Source: Dyadobacter sp. Leaf189 (GTDB lineage: Bacteria; Bacteroidota; Bacteroidia; Cytophagales; Spirosomataceae). Taken from it: a stretch of 64,000 nt of DNA. Under the pieces are notes generated by a model. The model searched no databases and had not been told where the DNA came from. It saw only the letters and a program-made list of their open reading frames with translations. Below, piece by piece: positions 54,338 through 63,130 of this stretch. The position numbers and the translations under genes were made by a program. Positions within the stretch are counted from its first letter, which is position 1. Each line of letters opens with the position of its first letter. Where the stretch lies: NCBI RefSeq assembly GCF_001424405.1, contig NZ_LMPS01000006.1, forward strand, positions 434,001-498,000. The letters run 5' to 3'.

Positions 54338-54648
54338 CATAAAATTAACGAACATCCGTTCGCTTCTCTGCTTCATACGGTCAGGCATTAATCTAAAAGT
54401 AGCAACCGACCTCTAATCGCCGGTAAAGACAACCGTTCAAATGCAGAGCCCCACGGATGGTTTGTGGTGGGCTGTGCGCAATCCCTTTTTTTAAATTTTC
54501 ATGTAAGCTCTCGTCATTACGACAGAGGCCATTTGTCTGAATAAGAAATAACTGTTTTAGTCCAGGTTTATTTTTGTTTCGACAAAACCAGAGTTGCCAA
54601 TGCAGCAGAGCTGATTTTTCCAACCAGAATAATACTAATAAACAGATA

Positions 54649-56424
54649 ATGACAACTGAAACAATTGAATCTTTTTCAGAGCTTGGTCTCTCTGAGAATA
54701 TCCTGAAAGCCCTTACAGAAATGGGTTTTGAAAAACCCTCTCCTATTCAGGCACAGGGAATCCCGGCCGTAATGCAAGGTTCTGACGTAATTGGTCAGGC
54801 GCAAACCGGTACCGGTAAAACGGCCGCTTTCGGTATTCCTGTACTTGAAAGAATTGACCTTACCAGCAATGCAGTTCAGGCACTTGTCCTTTGCCCAACC
54901 CGTGAGTTGGCAGTGCAGGTGTCGGAAGAGATCGGTCGCCTAGCTAAATTTCAGCGCGGTATTAAGATCGAAGCTATATATGGTGGAGATTCCATCGACA
55001 GACAAATCCGCTCTTTGAAAAAAGGCGTCCACATCGTAGTAGGTACTCCCGGTCGTGTAATGGACCATATGGAACGCAAAACACTGAAATTTGACGAAGT
55101 CAGAATGATGGTTTTGGATGAGGCCGACGAAATGCTGGATATGGGATTCCGTGAGGATATTGAAAGCATCCTTGCTGATATGCCGGAAGATCGTCAGACT
55201 ATCCTGTTCTCGGCTACTATGTCGAAGCCGATTATGTCGATCACAAAACGCTTTTTGAATGATCCTATTCTTATTAAGGTAGTCCGCAACGAGCTGACTA
55301 ACCAGAATATCGAACAGGTTTACTTCGAAGTAAAACCACAGGCGAAAGTTGAAGTTATGACCCGCCTGATCGATATGCACCACTTGAAATCACTGCTTGT
55401 TTTTTGTAATACAAAAAGGAAAGTGGACGAGATCGTGGAAGATCTTCAATTAAGAGGCTATGCTTCGGAAGGTATCCACGGCGATTTGCGCCAGCAGCAG
55501 AGAAGCAATGTAATGAGCAAATTCAAAGCTGGTGTAACTACTATTCTTGTTGCAACTGACGTAGCTGCCCGTGGTATCGACGTTAGTGGTCTTGATGGTG
55601 TGATCAACTACGATATCCCTCTTGACGAAGAATATTACGTACACCGTATCGGCCGTACAGGTCGTGCCGGAATGTCCGGAAAAGCATTCTCTCTGGTTGC
55701 ACGCGACGAAAAATATCGTCTGAAATCAATTGAAGGCTATACCAAGGTAAAAATCGAAAAAGGAGTTATTCCTTCTTATGAAGATATCGTTGGTGTTCGT
55801 AAAGCACGCTTTGTTGAAAGCATTTCAGCTTCCATCCAGGAAGGCGACGATCAGGAGCTTTTCGGCGACATTCTGGAAATGCTGAACCACGCTGGTTATA
55901 CAACTGAGCAGGTTGTAGGTGCCATGGCGAAGCAGATCATGGGTGTTCAGAAAAATGAGTACGCCGACGCTAACCTGGCTTGGGAAGAAAGACGCGGTGA
56001 CCGCGATGGTGGCCGTCGTGAAGGTGGTGACCGTTTCGAAAGACGCTCAACTGGCAGCCGTTTTGAAAGAGGCGGAGACAGAAGAGAAGGTGACCGCAGA
56101 AGCACTGACCGCTATGCACCAAAAGGTGACTTCCGTCGCCCGGAAGGTAGCCGTGACGGTGAGCCACGTCGCCAGTCTGCACCGGAAGCGGGCATGACTC
56201 GTTTGTTCCTGAGCCTTGGCAGAAAAGACCATATTATGCCGAAAGATATTGTTGGTGCCATTGCAGGAGAAGCTAACATTCCTGGAAAAACCATCGGAGC
56301 GATCGACATTTATGACAAATTCACATTCGTTGACGTACCTGAGCGTGATGCTCGTGCTGTACTTCGCGCAATGGACGGCAACACCATCAAAGGCAAGCCT
56401 GTTCAGATCGATATCGCGAAATAA
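54649..56424 (+). CDS. DEAD-box RNA helicase with DbpA-like RNA-binding domain
   Basis: A 591-residue ATP-dependent RNA helicase of the DeaD/CsdA type, acting on rRNA or mRNA structure. I chose the ATG at 54649. Motifs in order: Q motif (MGFEKPSPIQAQGIPAVMQG), AQTGTGKTAAF (50-60), PTRELAVQ, VLDEADEMLD, LFSATMSK, and HRIGRTGRAG. An Arg/Gly/Asp/Glu-rich linker (about 443-510) leads to a C-terminal DbpA-type RNA-binding domain (about 515-590). The very long leader suggests post-transcriptional control, as for cold-shock helicases (inference). It ends at a terminator. Confidence 0.93.
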   Translation: MTTETIESFSELGLSENILKALTEMGFEKPSPIQAQGIPAVMQGSDVIGQAQTGTGKTAAFGIPVLERIDLTSNAVQALVLCPTRELAVQVSEEIGRLAKFQRGIKIEAIYGGDSIDRQIRSLKKGVHIVVGTPGRVMDHMERKTLKFDEVRMMVLDEADEMLDMGFREDIESILADMPEDRQTILFSATMSKPIMSITKRFLNDPILIKVVRNELTNQNIEQVYFEVKPQAKVEVMTRLIDMHHLKSLLVFCNTKRKVDEIVEDLQLRGYASEGIHGDLRQQQRSNVMSKFKAGVTTILVATDVAARGIDVSGLDGVINYDIPLDEEYYVHRIGRTGRAGMSGKAFSLVARDEKYRLKSIEGYTKVKIEKGVIPSYEDIVGVRKARFVESISASIQEGDDQELFGDILEMLNHAGYTTEQVVGAMAKQIMGVQKNEYADANLAWEERRGDRDGGRREGGDRFERRSTGSRFERGGDRREGDRRSTDRYAPKGDFRRPEGSRDGEPRRQSAPEAGMTRLFLSLGRKDHIMPKDIVGAIAGEANIPGKTIGAIDIYDKFTFVDVPERDARAVLRAMDGNTIKGKPVQIDIAK

Positions 56425-56442
56425 TCAGAATTAACAATTCGT

Positions 56443-56472
56443 AAAAGGGGCCTTCAACAAGCCCCTTTTTTT
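56443..56472 (+). terminator. Rho-independent terminator of the helicase gene
   Basis: AAGGGGC pairs with GCCCCTT around a short loop, followed by a run of T, 18 bases past the helicase stop. Confidence 0.9.
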
Positions 56473-56487
56473 ATTTACCTTGGGCAG

Positions 56488-57009
56488 ATGAATGCAAAAT
56501 CAAATCTGGAAGTCTGGCTGCGTGGCCCCCTGCCCGATCTTACGCCCGCGTTGCAGCCCGTAGCACATGCATTATTGCAGGCTGTTGAAGAATTATCCGC
56601 CATCGCGCCTCAGTTCCCTGCTTCATTATTGTGGGAAAAACCGGCGGGCGTCGCTTCGGTCGGCTTTCACTTGCAGCACCTCACCGGTGTGCTAGACCGG
56701 CTTTTCACTTACGCCAGACAGGAATCTTTAACAGAAAGCCAGATGGAATACCTCAAAAACGAGGGTATACCGCAGGAAAGCATCTCTTTTCATTTCCTAT
56801 TGCAGCAATTTAAAAATCAGGTCGACATGGCAATCAATCAGCTGAAACAAGCGGACGAAACTACATTGTCGGAGATCAGATATGTCGGCCGCGCAATGAT
56901 CCCTTCCACTCAGCTGGGCTTGTTGTTTCATGCGGCAGAGCATACCCAACGGCATTTGGGACAATTATTGGTGACAGCGAAGGTATTAATGGCCGGAGAA
57001 AAGATCTAG
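56488..57009 (+). CDS. DinB family protein
   Basis: A 173-residue four-helix-bundle protein of the DinB/YfiT superfamily, metal-dependent enzymes often acting with thiols. Candidate metal-binding histidines are in VGFHLQHLTGVL (about 55-66) and in the C-terminal FHAAEHTQRHLGQL (about 149-162), in the three-His pattern of the family. The substrate is unknown. It begins 15 bases after the helicase terminator and is convergent with the next gene across 14 bases. Confidence 0.82.
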   Translation: MNAKSNLEVWLRGPLPDLTPALQPVAHALLQAVEELSAIAPQFPASLLWEKPAGVASVGFHLQHLTGVLDRLFTYARQESLTESQMEYLKNEGIPQESISFHFLLQQFKNQVDMAINQLKQADETTLSEIRYVGRAMIPSTQLGLLFHAAEHTQRHLGQLLVTAKVLMAGEKI

Positions 57010-57023
57010 AGATAACTTGCCTG

Positions 57024-58064
57024 TCACAGAAGTGTTCGGTTGCATTCATTATCCCCTTCCTGCCTCACGTTCTTGACTGGTTCGGTTTGCGGCTCCTCCT
57101 GCGTCGTCTCTGCTGCCTGTACCGGATTTACAAGCGACTTTAGATCCGGCTGCCCAGCGTTGATCCAGCAGGTGTACCAAAGATCACTTACCATTTCAAT
57201 GGAAGCTTTCATTCTCCGCTCGACCTGACCTTGAAGCATCCGGTGGTATTTTTCGGAAAACTCCCTTGAATAACTCCGGGTAAGTACATTATTGCGAAGT
57301 TCATAGCTGTACTTGGCATCTTTTCTAACCTGCTCTGTCAGTTCTTTTTCAAACAAAAACACTGAATCAACGCACGCATGCGATGCAGCGATGGCCACCC
57401 AGGCTTTCTCGGCAATGCGATCCATGTACGTAGCCTGGCCAATCCATAAATCATATTCCTCAGCAAACAACTCAGGTAACCTTGACTCCCAAAAACCATG
57501 GATCCCTTCCTGATTGCTTAACTGTCCATTATAGTTGCGGGTGGTATGCAGGGGAACATGCGCATCTGCGACGTAGTGACCCAGATCAGCAGACACACGC
57601 AATATCCTCGCCGCATTCTTCTCTTTAAAAGCTTCGGTGAGCTGGTATGCCGATAGTTGTATCTGCCAGGGAACAATGCCGTGCTTACGGAGACTATCCT
57701 CGCCAAATCTAACTACCGCTGCCTGCCAGAACTTTGGCAAAATCTTCAATGCACTGTCGCCGTACATATCCAGGTCGATGTAGTGCCGCTCAGCTTCGCC
57801 TACTACCGCATACCTTCTTTTGTCCGGATTAGTAGCATTCTCAGTAATGAAATCGATGTGTTTTTTGTAAAAAACCTGCATTGCAGCTGGCAAGCGGAAA
57901 ACTGCCATCCGGTTTATTCTTTTGTGCGCCCAAAATCCCCATTGCGGTTTATACACCTGAATAGCATTCGTAAATGCATTCTGCTGATTGAAAAGCAGCA
58001 TTAAACAAAGCACAAAGCTGAAAATTCCTGATTTCCCCTTCAATCTGAAAAATAATGCGTCCAT
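57024..58064 (-). CDS. Exported zinc-dependent phospholipase C / S1-P1 nuclease-like protein
   Basis: A 346-residue exported, helix-rich protein. An N-terminal hydrophobic segment (about 13-33) acts as signal or anchor, and the mature part begins WGFWAHKRINRMAVF, matching the Trp-plus-His start of the zinc PLC/S1-P1 fold. Other candidate metal ligands are in HYIDLD (about 94-99), SADLGHYVADAHVPLH (about 160-175) and the HGFWESRL stretch near 189. Substrate (phospholipid or nucleic acid) cannot be decided. The C-terminal ~35 residues are polar and low-complexity. Confidence 0.72.
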   Translation of the reverse strand: MDALFFRLKGKSGIFSFVLCLMLLFNQQNAFTNAIQVYKPQWGFWAHKRINRMAVFRLPAAMQVFYKKHIDFITENATNPDKRRYAVVGEAERHYIDLDMYGDSALKILPKFWQAAVVRFGEDSLRKHGIVPWQIQLSAYQLTEAFKEKNAARILRVSADLGHYVADAHVPLHTTRNYNGQLSNQEGIHGFWESRLPELFAEEYDLWIGQATYMDRIAEKAWVAIAASHACVDSVFLFEKELTEQVRKDAKYSYELRNNVLTRSYSREFSEKYHRMLQGQVERRMKASIEMVSDLWYTCWINAGQPDLKSLVNPVQAAETTQEEPQTEPVKNVRQEGDNECNRTLL

Positions 58065-58410
58065 ATAAAATTTGGATGGTTGTTAAGCAGCTTACAACAC
58101 CCGTTTTGACGCACTCTGCACTTTTAGGTCACTTAATCTTTGATTTTGAAGCTGAGTTTACTTATTCTACAAATTTTAGCAGGCAAAATTTACCGAAACA
58201 AAACATTGTAGCAGGTGAATATAGACAGCGGCTATAAAGTCACTTGCCAAAGATTATTCTGACAATCAGCTGACAGGTTAATGATCCTTTTTCCTATTGT
58301 ATAAATTGCAAAATAAGTTATATTTTATATATAAATAATACAATTAAGTAATATTGTTTTACCTTTGTAGCATCAAGATTATCATTGACTTAATTGATTT
58401 TGCTATAAAA
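58065..58410. other. 346-base divergent intergenic region
   Basis: No gene was found between the divergent phospholipase-like and Dabb genes. The region is AT-rich, especially 58300-58360. It holds a -7 element TACCTTTG at 58360-58367 for the rightward gene. No convincing leftward promoter or repeat was found. Confidence 0.5.
58360..58367 (+). promoter_or_regulatory. Putative -7 promoter element (TACCTTTG)
   Basis: TACCTTTG is an exact TAnnTTTG match 43 bases before the Dabb gene ATG, inside an AT-rich stretch. It supports the start at 58411 rather than the longer open frame. Confidence 0.45.
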
Positions 58411-58815
58411 ATGAAGACAAGAAATAAAACATTGGGTTACCTGGTTCCCGTCTTTGCGCTGTGCGTATTTATGTTGATTATTTACGGAGCTTACGTTCCG
58501 CACAGACCAGCGGAAACGCAGAAAGTAGTTTGCATCAAATTTAAAGAAGGAGTTACTTCCGAGGATATCGAAAAGCATTTAAGAGATTTCGCTTCCATGA
58601 AGAGCTCGGTAAAAGACCTGGTAGCTTACTCAGCCGGCCGCGTTCAGAAAGCCGAAGGAAGCACAAATGAATTTGACGTAATCCATTATCTGACTTTCCG
58701 TACGGATGAAAGTGCACAGCAATATGCTGCCAATGCAGATCGGAAAGCATTCATTCAAACCAACCAGGCACAATGGGACAAGGTTCTGGAAATGAATTCA
58801 GATATTGTAAAATAA
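58411..58815 (+). CDS. Dabb (stress-responsive alpha/beta barrel) family protein, membrane-anchored
   Basis: A 134-residue protein. An N-terminal hydrophobic segment (about 9-27: YLVPVFALCVFMLIIYGAY) anchors or exports it. A dimeric alpha/beta barrel (Dabb) domain follows: KVVCIKFKEGVTSEDIEKHL (about 39-58), FDVIHYLTFRTDESAQQY and a C-terminal AFIQTNQAQWDKVLEM. Dabb proteins include stress-related proteins and small enzymes; no function can be given. The AT-rich promoter region and a strong terminator show it is monocistronic. Confidence 0.7.
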   Translation: MKTRNKTLGYLVPVFALCVFMLIIYGAYVPHRPAETQKVVCIKFKEGVTSEDIEKHLRDFASMKSSVKDLVAYSAGRVQKAEGSTNEFDVIHYLTFRTDESAQQYAANADRKAFIQTNQAQWDKVLEMNSDIVK

Positions 58816-58845
58816 TAACAATAGTAATAGGAGTGAAAATTGGAA

Positions 58846-58874
58846 AAAGAGTCGGGCATCCCGACTCTTTTTTT
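58846..58874. terminator. Bidirectional rho-independent terminator
   Basis: An 11-base perfect stem AAAGAGTCGGG/CCCGACTCTTT with a CAT loop and T-runs on both strands, between the convergent Dabb and ung genes. Confidence 0.92.
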
Positions 58875-59540
58875 TCACCATTCAATAGGTTCAAGCCCTT
58901 TTGATTCCAGATATGCATTGGCCTGGCTGAAATGATGCGTACCAAACCAGCCACCGCTGTTAGCTGACATAGGTGACGGATGCTTTGCTTTCAGGATCAA
59001 ATGCTTGTTTGCATTAATAACAACCCCTTTATCCTGCGCATACCTTCCCCAGAGCATAAAAACCACATTCGTTTTTTCATCCGAAACGCACTTAATCACA
59101 GCATCGGTAAAGCGCTCCCAGCCACGGTTCTGGTGTGAACCTGCCTGACCGCTCTGAACGGTCAATGTTGCATTTAAAAGCAATACTCCCTGCTTGGCCC
59201 ACCTTTCCAGATTGCCGCTCTTGGGAATGGGTTTTCCCAAATCATCCTGAATTTCTTTGAAAATATTAACGAGAGAAGGTGGTATCCTCACCCCGTCGTT
59301 CACCGAAAAACAAAGTCCGTGCGCCTGGCCGGGACCGTGATAAGGATCCTGGCCCAGTATTACTACCCTGCATTCATCAAACGGGCAAAAATTGAAGGCA
59401 TTGAATATTTGCTTTGCCGGCGGGAAGATCTGTTTGGTCTTATATTCCTCCTTTACAAATGCGGTCAGCGTTTCAAAATAAGGCTTCTCAAACTCTCCCT
59501 GCAGTTTCTCTTTCCACGAAGGCTCTATCTTTACATCCAT
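58875..59540 (-). CDS. ung: Uracil-DNA glycosylase
   Basis: A 221-residue family 1 DNA repair enzyme that removes uracil from DNA. The water-activating motif GQDPYHGPGQAHGLCFSV (about 63-80, catalytic Asp in QDPYH), the uracil-specific VLLLNATLTVQ and the minor-groove loop HPSPMSANSGGWFG (about 187-200) are intact. Length is standard. It is monocistronic, with the apaG gene divergent across 117 bases. Confidence 0.96.
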   Translation of the reverse strand: MDVKIEPSWKEKLQGEFEKPYFETLTAFVKEEYKTKQIFPPAKQIFNAFNFCPFDECRVVILGQDPYHGPGQAHGLCFSVNDGVRIPPSLVNIFKEIQDDLGKPIPKSGNLERWAKQGVLLLNATLTVQSGQAGSHQNRGWERFTDAVIKCVSDEKTNVVFMLWGRYAQDKGVVINANKHLILKAKHPSPMSANSGGWFGTHHFSQANAYLESKGLEPIEW

Positions 59541-59657
59541 ATTTTAGTCTTTAGTTTCGCCACCCAAATTATATGTTTTTGATTTGGTTTTATCAGTATT
59601 TGATTGCTATTTTCGTTTACATGGAAGTACCGCTAATTACCAACACCCTCAATCCAT

Positions 59658-60044
59658 ATGGTTTCTAAAGTGACAGATGGTGTGAAAGTCACCGTTTTGA
59701 CAGAATATCAGCCGGACTACTCCAATCCAGGTCAGGACCATTATGTTTTCACTTACAAAATCCTGATTGAAAATCATAGTGAGCACACAGTGAAGCTTTT
59801 ACGCAGGCACTGGCTGATCCACGATGCAAACGGAACCGTGCGCGAAGTGGAAGGTGCAGGCATTGTAGGCTTGCAACCCATTCTCGAACCCGGAGATGTA
59901 CATGATTATGTATCAGGCTGCAATCTTAAAACCGATTTGGGAAAGATGGCTGGAACTTACCTGATGGAGCGCGTGCTCGACGGCCGCCAGTTCCGGGTTA
60001 TCATTCCTGCATTCTCATTGGTAGCTCCCTACCGCCTTAACTAG
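59658..60044 (+). CDS. apaG: ApaG protein
   Basis: A 128-residue immunoglobulin-like fold protein of the ApaG/DUF525 family. The family core is clear: FTYKILIENHSEHTVKLLRR, HWLIHDANGTVREVEG, GVVG-like GIVGLQPILEPGD, and the C-terminal FRVIIPAFSLVAPY. The E. coli protein has been tied to Co/Mg efflux, but the biochemical function is not settled. It is upstream of the methyltransferase gene with a 44-base gap. Confidence 0.93.
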   Translation: MVSKVTDGVKVTVLTEYQPDYSNPGQDHYVFTYKILIENHSEHTVKLLRRHWLIHDANGTVREVEGAGIVGLQPILEPGDVHDYVSGCNLKTDLGKMAGTYLMERVLDGRQFRVIIPAFSLVAPYRLN

Positions 60045-60088
60045 CGGGTTAATCGCAGCTACCCTCTTCATTATTTAAATTTCATCCA

Positions 60089-60862
60089 TTGATTGCCGCT
60101 TACTTCAAGTACCTCTTCCGCTCGGGAAATGCACATGCGATCCATTCGCCATTTGTGTTTGATCTTTACAACCGTGTAATCAATGTTAAAGACCGGAATG
60201 AAGACTATGCGAAGATTAAAAAGCTCCGGAAAAAGCTGCTTTCATCCACAGAAGTGATCGAGATCGTAGACCTGGGTGCGGGTTCCCGGGTTAATAAATC
60301 GAACAGGCGTAAAATCAAAACGATTACCAGAAATGCAGAAAAGCCTGAAAAATTCGGCCGTCTGTTTTATCGTTTAGTTCAAAATTTCCAATCACAAAAT
60401 ATAGTAGAACTGGGTACTTCGCTAGGACTTACCACGCTCTATCTATCCAAAGCAAACCCGGCCGCCCGCATCACCAGCTTCGAAGGCTGCCCACAGACAG
60501 CAGCAAAGGCCCGTGAACATTTTGCAAGTATGGGCGCTGCGAACATTGAGATTGTATTGGGTAACATTGACCAAACCCTGCCGGAGAAACTATGCATGCT
60601 CGATCAGAAGATTGACTTTTTGTATGTTGACGCCAATCACCGCTACGAACCAACTGTCCGCTATTTCAAAGACTGCCTGCCTTACGCGCACAACAACTCT
60701 GTTTTCATTTTTGATGATATTTATTGGTCAGAAGAAATGACTGCCGCCTGGAATTACATCAAGGCACATCCAAGTGTAACTGTCACAATCGACCTTTTCT
60801 GGGTGGGCATTGTCTTTTTCAGAGCGGAGCAAGTGAAAGAAGATTTTGTGCTTCGCATGTAG
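60089..60862 (+). CDS. Class I SAM-dependent methyltransferase
   Basis: A 257-residue methyltransferase of the O-methyltransferase-like group. The SAM-binding motif I is IVELGTSLGLTTLYL (about 105-119), followed by ITSFEGCPQTA and the acidic IDFLYVDANHRYEPTVRYF (about 170-188), where the DxNH motif resembles catechol/caffeoyl-CoA type enzymes. FIFDDIYWSEEM near 205 fits the family. The start is TTG at 60089; no ATG is near. The acceptor is unknown. Confidence 0.82.
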   Translation: MIAAYFKYLFRSGNAHAIHSPFVFDLYNRVINVKDRNEDYAKIKKLRKKLLSSTEVIEIVDLGAGSRVNKSNRRKIKTITRNAEKPEKFGRLFYRLVQNFQSQNIVELGTSLGLTTLYLSKANPAARITSFEGCPQTAAKAREHFASMGAANIEIVLGNIDQTLPEKLCMLDQKIDFLYVDANHRYEPTVRYFKDCLPYAHNNSVFIFDDIYWSEEMTAAWNYIKAHPSVTVTIDLFWVGIVFFRAEQVKEDFVLRM

Positions 60863-60972
60863 TATATACCCTTAGATAGTTGGAGACAACCGGGAAATAA
60901 TTAAACTCGGCGCATACGGATCTTCGCTTTCGAAACTTACTAATTTGAAGCACACTTCGCCGCTCTACCAAA

Positions 60973-61941
60973 ATGACTACAACAGAGGTTCTGAATGCAT
61001 TAACCAGCAAAGGCATTATCTCCAACAAGCAGGCGGATACAATCCATTCTTTTGAAGCTGACAAAGCATTTTCCATTCACTGGGAACTGCGTTCCATTCT
61101 CTATCTCGGCATTCTGCTGTTCACGTCTGGACTGGGTATTCTGATTTACGAGAACATTGATACGATTGGTCACCAGGCGATCATCGCATTGATTGCGATC
61201 CTGATGGTGATTTGCTTCTGGTACACCTACAAACACCGCGTTCCTTTCAGTCTGGATGAAGTCCATAATCCCAACAAGTTTGTCAGCTACACACTGCTGA
61301 TCGGGTGCATGCTTTTTCTTGCATTGGAAGGGTATCTCCAATTTCAATACACACTTTTTGGAACAAAATACGGTGCTGCGGTACTGTTACCCACCCTATT
61401 ATTCTTCGTAACTGCTTACCGTTTCGACCATACCGGCGTACTTTCCATGGCGATAACGGGTCTCGCGTCCTGGCTTGGATTGACGATTGCACCGCTTTCG
61501 GTAATAGCAAAGAGCGATTTTACCGATGGGAGGCTGGTTTGGTCGGCTACGCTGCTGGGTGTGCTGCTGGTGGCTTTCGCATGGATATCTAACCTGAAAA
61601 GCTGGAAAGCTCACTTCGCAAATACCTATCTGCTGCTCGGTGGAAATCTGGCGTTTATAGCAACGTTAGCAGGTGCATTTACAATGGAGCCGCTGTTCGT
61701 TTTCTTCCTGTTTGGTATCACACTTGCTGTGTTCTTCATCTTATCAGCCCGCCGCGTGCATTCGCTGCTGTTTCTTCTGATGGGCATCGTTTACGGCTAT
61801 GTTCACGTCACTTACCTGCTCGCAAAGCTGGTGGGCAATGAACTGGTGTTTGGACTGGCAACGGTTTATTTCACATTTTCCAGCATTGGTGTAATCCTGT
61901 TCCTGCTCAATTACAAAAAATTTCTGGGGATTAAACGATGA
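60973..61941 (+). CDS. DUF2157 domain membrane protein
   Basis: A 322-residue inner-membrane protein of unknown function. A short soluble N-terminus (about 1-35: LTSKGIISNKQADTIHSFEA) precedes about ten hydrophobic segments. The order and length match the DUF2157 family. The last 4 bases overlap the next membrane protein gene (ATGA), so the two are translated from one transcript and probably form one complex. Confidence 0.78.
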   Translation: MTTTEVLNALTSKGIISNKQADTIHSFEADKAFSIHWELRSILYLGILLFTSGLGILIYENIDTIGHQAIIALIAILMVICFWYTYKHRVPFSLDEVHNPNKFVSYTLLIGCMLFLALEGYLQFQYTLFGTKYGAAVLLPTLLFFVTAYRFDHTGVLSMAITGLASWLGLTIAPLSVIAKSDFTDGRLVWSATLLGVLLVAFAWISNLKSWKAHFANTYLLLGGNLAFIATLAGAFTMEPLFVFFLFGITLAVFFILSARRVHSLLFLLMGIVYGYVHVTYLLAKLVGNELVFGLATVYFTFSSIGVILFLLNYKKFLGIKR

Positions 61942-63074
61942 TGAAAGCCTACAACAATCTCTGGGTTCAAAACAAGTACATTAAGCAAACCGCACACGAA
62001 TGGTTTCGCAAAAACCTTCTTACAGCCAGTCAGCTGGAAGCGGTTAATGCGAATTTTACGAGCGAATTTTACCGGCCCGGTATATTCGTAACGATCGGAC
62101 TTTTCTGTTTTGGGCTCCTTTCCTGCGCATTTTTCGGCGGCTTTGTCTCCATATTCTTCATCGGTGAGGGCTCCGATGCCACACTTTCGCTACTGAGCCT
62201 GTTTTGCGCCGCCTGCTTTACCTCCGCTTTGGAAGTATTGATCAGGGAGAGAAAACTGTTCCATTCGGGTGTAGACAATGCACTTTTGTATGCCGCATTA
62301 CTGTCTGCATCAACGCCTGTTTTCCTGCTTTTTGAAAGTGCGCCTGCGGGAGTCTACTGCATTGTTACATTGCTGTTCCTTATCCCTTCTGTTTTAAGAT
62401 ACGCGGACCTCTTCGTTACTACTGCCGCCTTCTTCGTGCTCCTCATACTGGTTGGCTCCACATTCATCGGGTTCCCTCTCGGCAAGGCTCTCCTTCCGTT
62501 TATTTTGATGATCGTAGCTGCTGGTATCTATTATTCTGTCAGGAAGAACAATGATATTTATTACCTCAAATGTCAGCAAATCGTGGAGGCGCTCTCGCTG
62601 GCTGTGTTTTATGTTTGTGGAAATTATTTCGTTGTCCGCGAAGGCAATGCAATGCTGAACGATTTACCAGTTTCTGCGGAAATTAGTTTTTCCTACCTCT
62701 TCTACTTCCTTACAGCAGCAATCCCGGCGGCTTACATTTATTTTGGCCTGAAAAAACACGACCGAATATTATTTGTCACCGGCTTACTGGGAATTGTCGC
62801 CTCCGTGTTTACTTACCGGATGTACTTTTTTGAACTACCCCTTTCTCAGGAACTTACCATTGCAGGAGCGCTGCTGATCGTACTGGCGGCCGCATTGATC
62901 AGTTACCTGAAAACACCTCGTCACGGTATTTCCGATCAGCCTGGTAAGCGCAGGAGATTTGCCAATCTGGAAGCTATTCTGGTTGCTGAAAGCCTCGGGG
63001 ATCTACCGGCAGATCCGGGAGTTAAGTTCGGCGGAGGAAATTTTGGTGGCGGCGGCGCAGGGGAGGCATATTAA
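61938..63074 (+). CDS. Polytopic membrane protein with Gly-rich C-terminal tail
   Basis: A 378-residue protein with an N-terminal soluble stretch (about 1-45) and about ten hydrophobic segments. The pairing with DUF2157 suggests a DUF4401-like protein, but I am not sure. The last ~15 residues (GGGNFGGGGAGEAY) form a Gly-rich tail like those of TPM/DUF2207-type membrane proteins. Its start overlaps the DUF2157 stop by 4 bases. No catalytic residues are evident; the function is unknown. Confidence 0.68.
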   Translation: MMKAYNNLWVQNKYIKQTAHEWFRKNLLTASQLEAVNANFTSEFYRPGIFVTIGLFCFGLLSCAFFGGFVSIFFIGEGSDATLSLLSLFCAACFTSALEVLIRERKLFHSGVDNALLYAALLSASTPVFLLFESAPAGVYCIVTLLFLIPSVLRYADLFVTTAAFFVLLILVGSTFIGFPLGKALLPFILMIVAAGIYYSVRKNNDIYYLKCQQIVEALSLAVFYVCGNYFVVREGNAMLNDLPVSAEISFSYLFYFLTAAIPAAYIYFGLKKHDRILFVTGLLGIVASVFTYRMYFFELPLSQELTIAGALLIVLAAALISYLKTPRHGISDQPGKRRRFANLEAILVAESLGDLPADPGVKFGGGNFGGGGAGEAY

Positions 63075-63130
63075 TTTAGGTAAAAATTATGAACTTTACC
63101 CGGGTTAAAACTTACGCCTGTTAACTTCTG

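Larger units (their letters stand above)
54218..54648 (+). other. 431-base intergenic region: ald terminator, promoter and long leader
   Basis: No gene is seen here. It holds the ald terminator (54237-54270), a consensus promoter (54308-54337) and then a leader of about 305 bases before the DEAD-box helicase ATG. Small stems can be drawn at 54349-54362 (CGAAC/GTTCG), 54421-54435 (CGGT/ACCG) and 54447-54473 (AGCCC/GGGCT). Confidence 0.6.
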
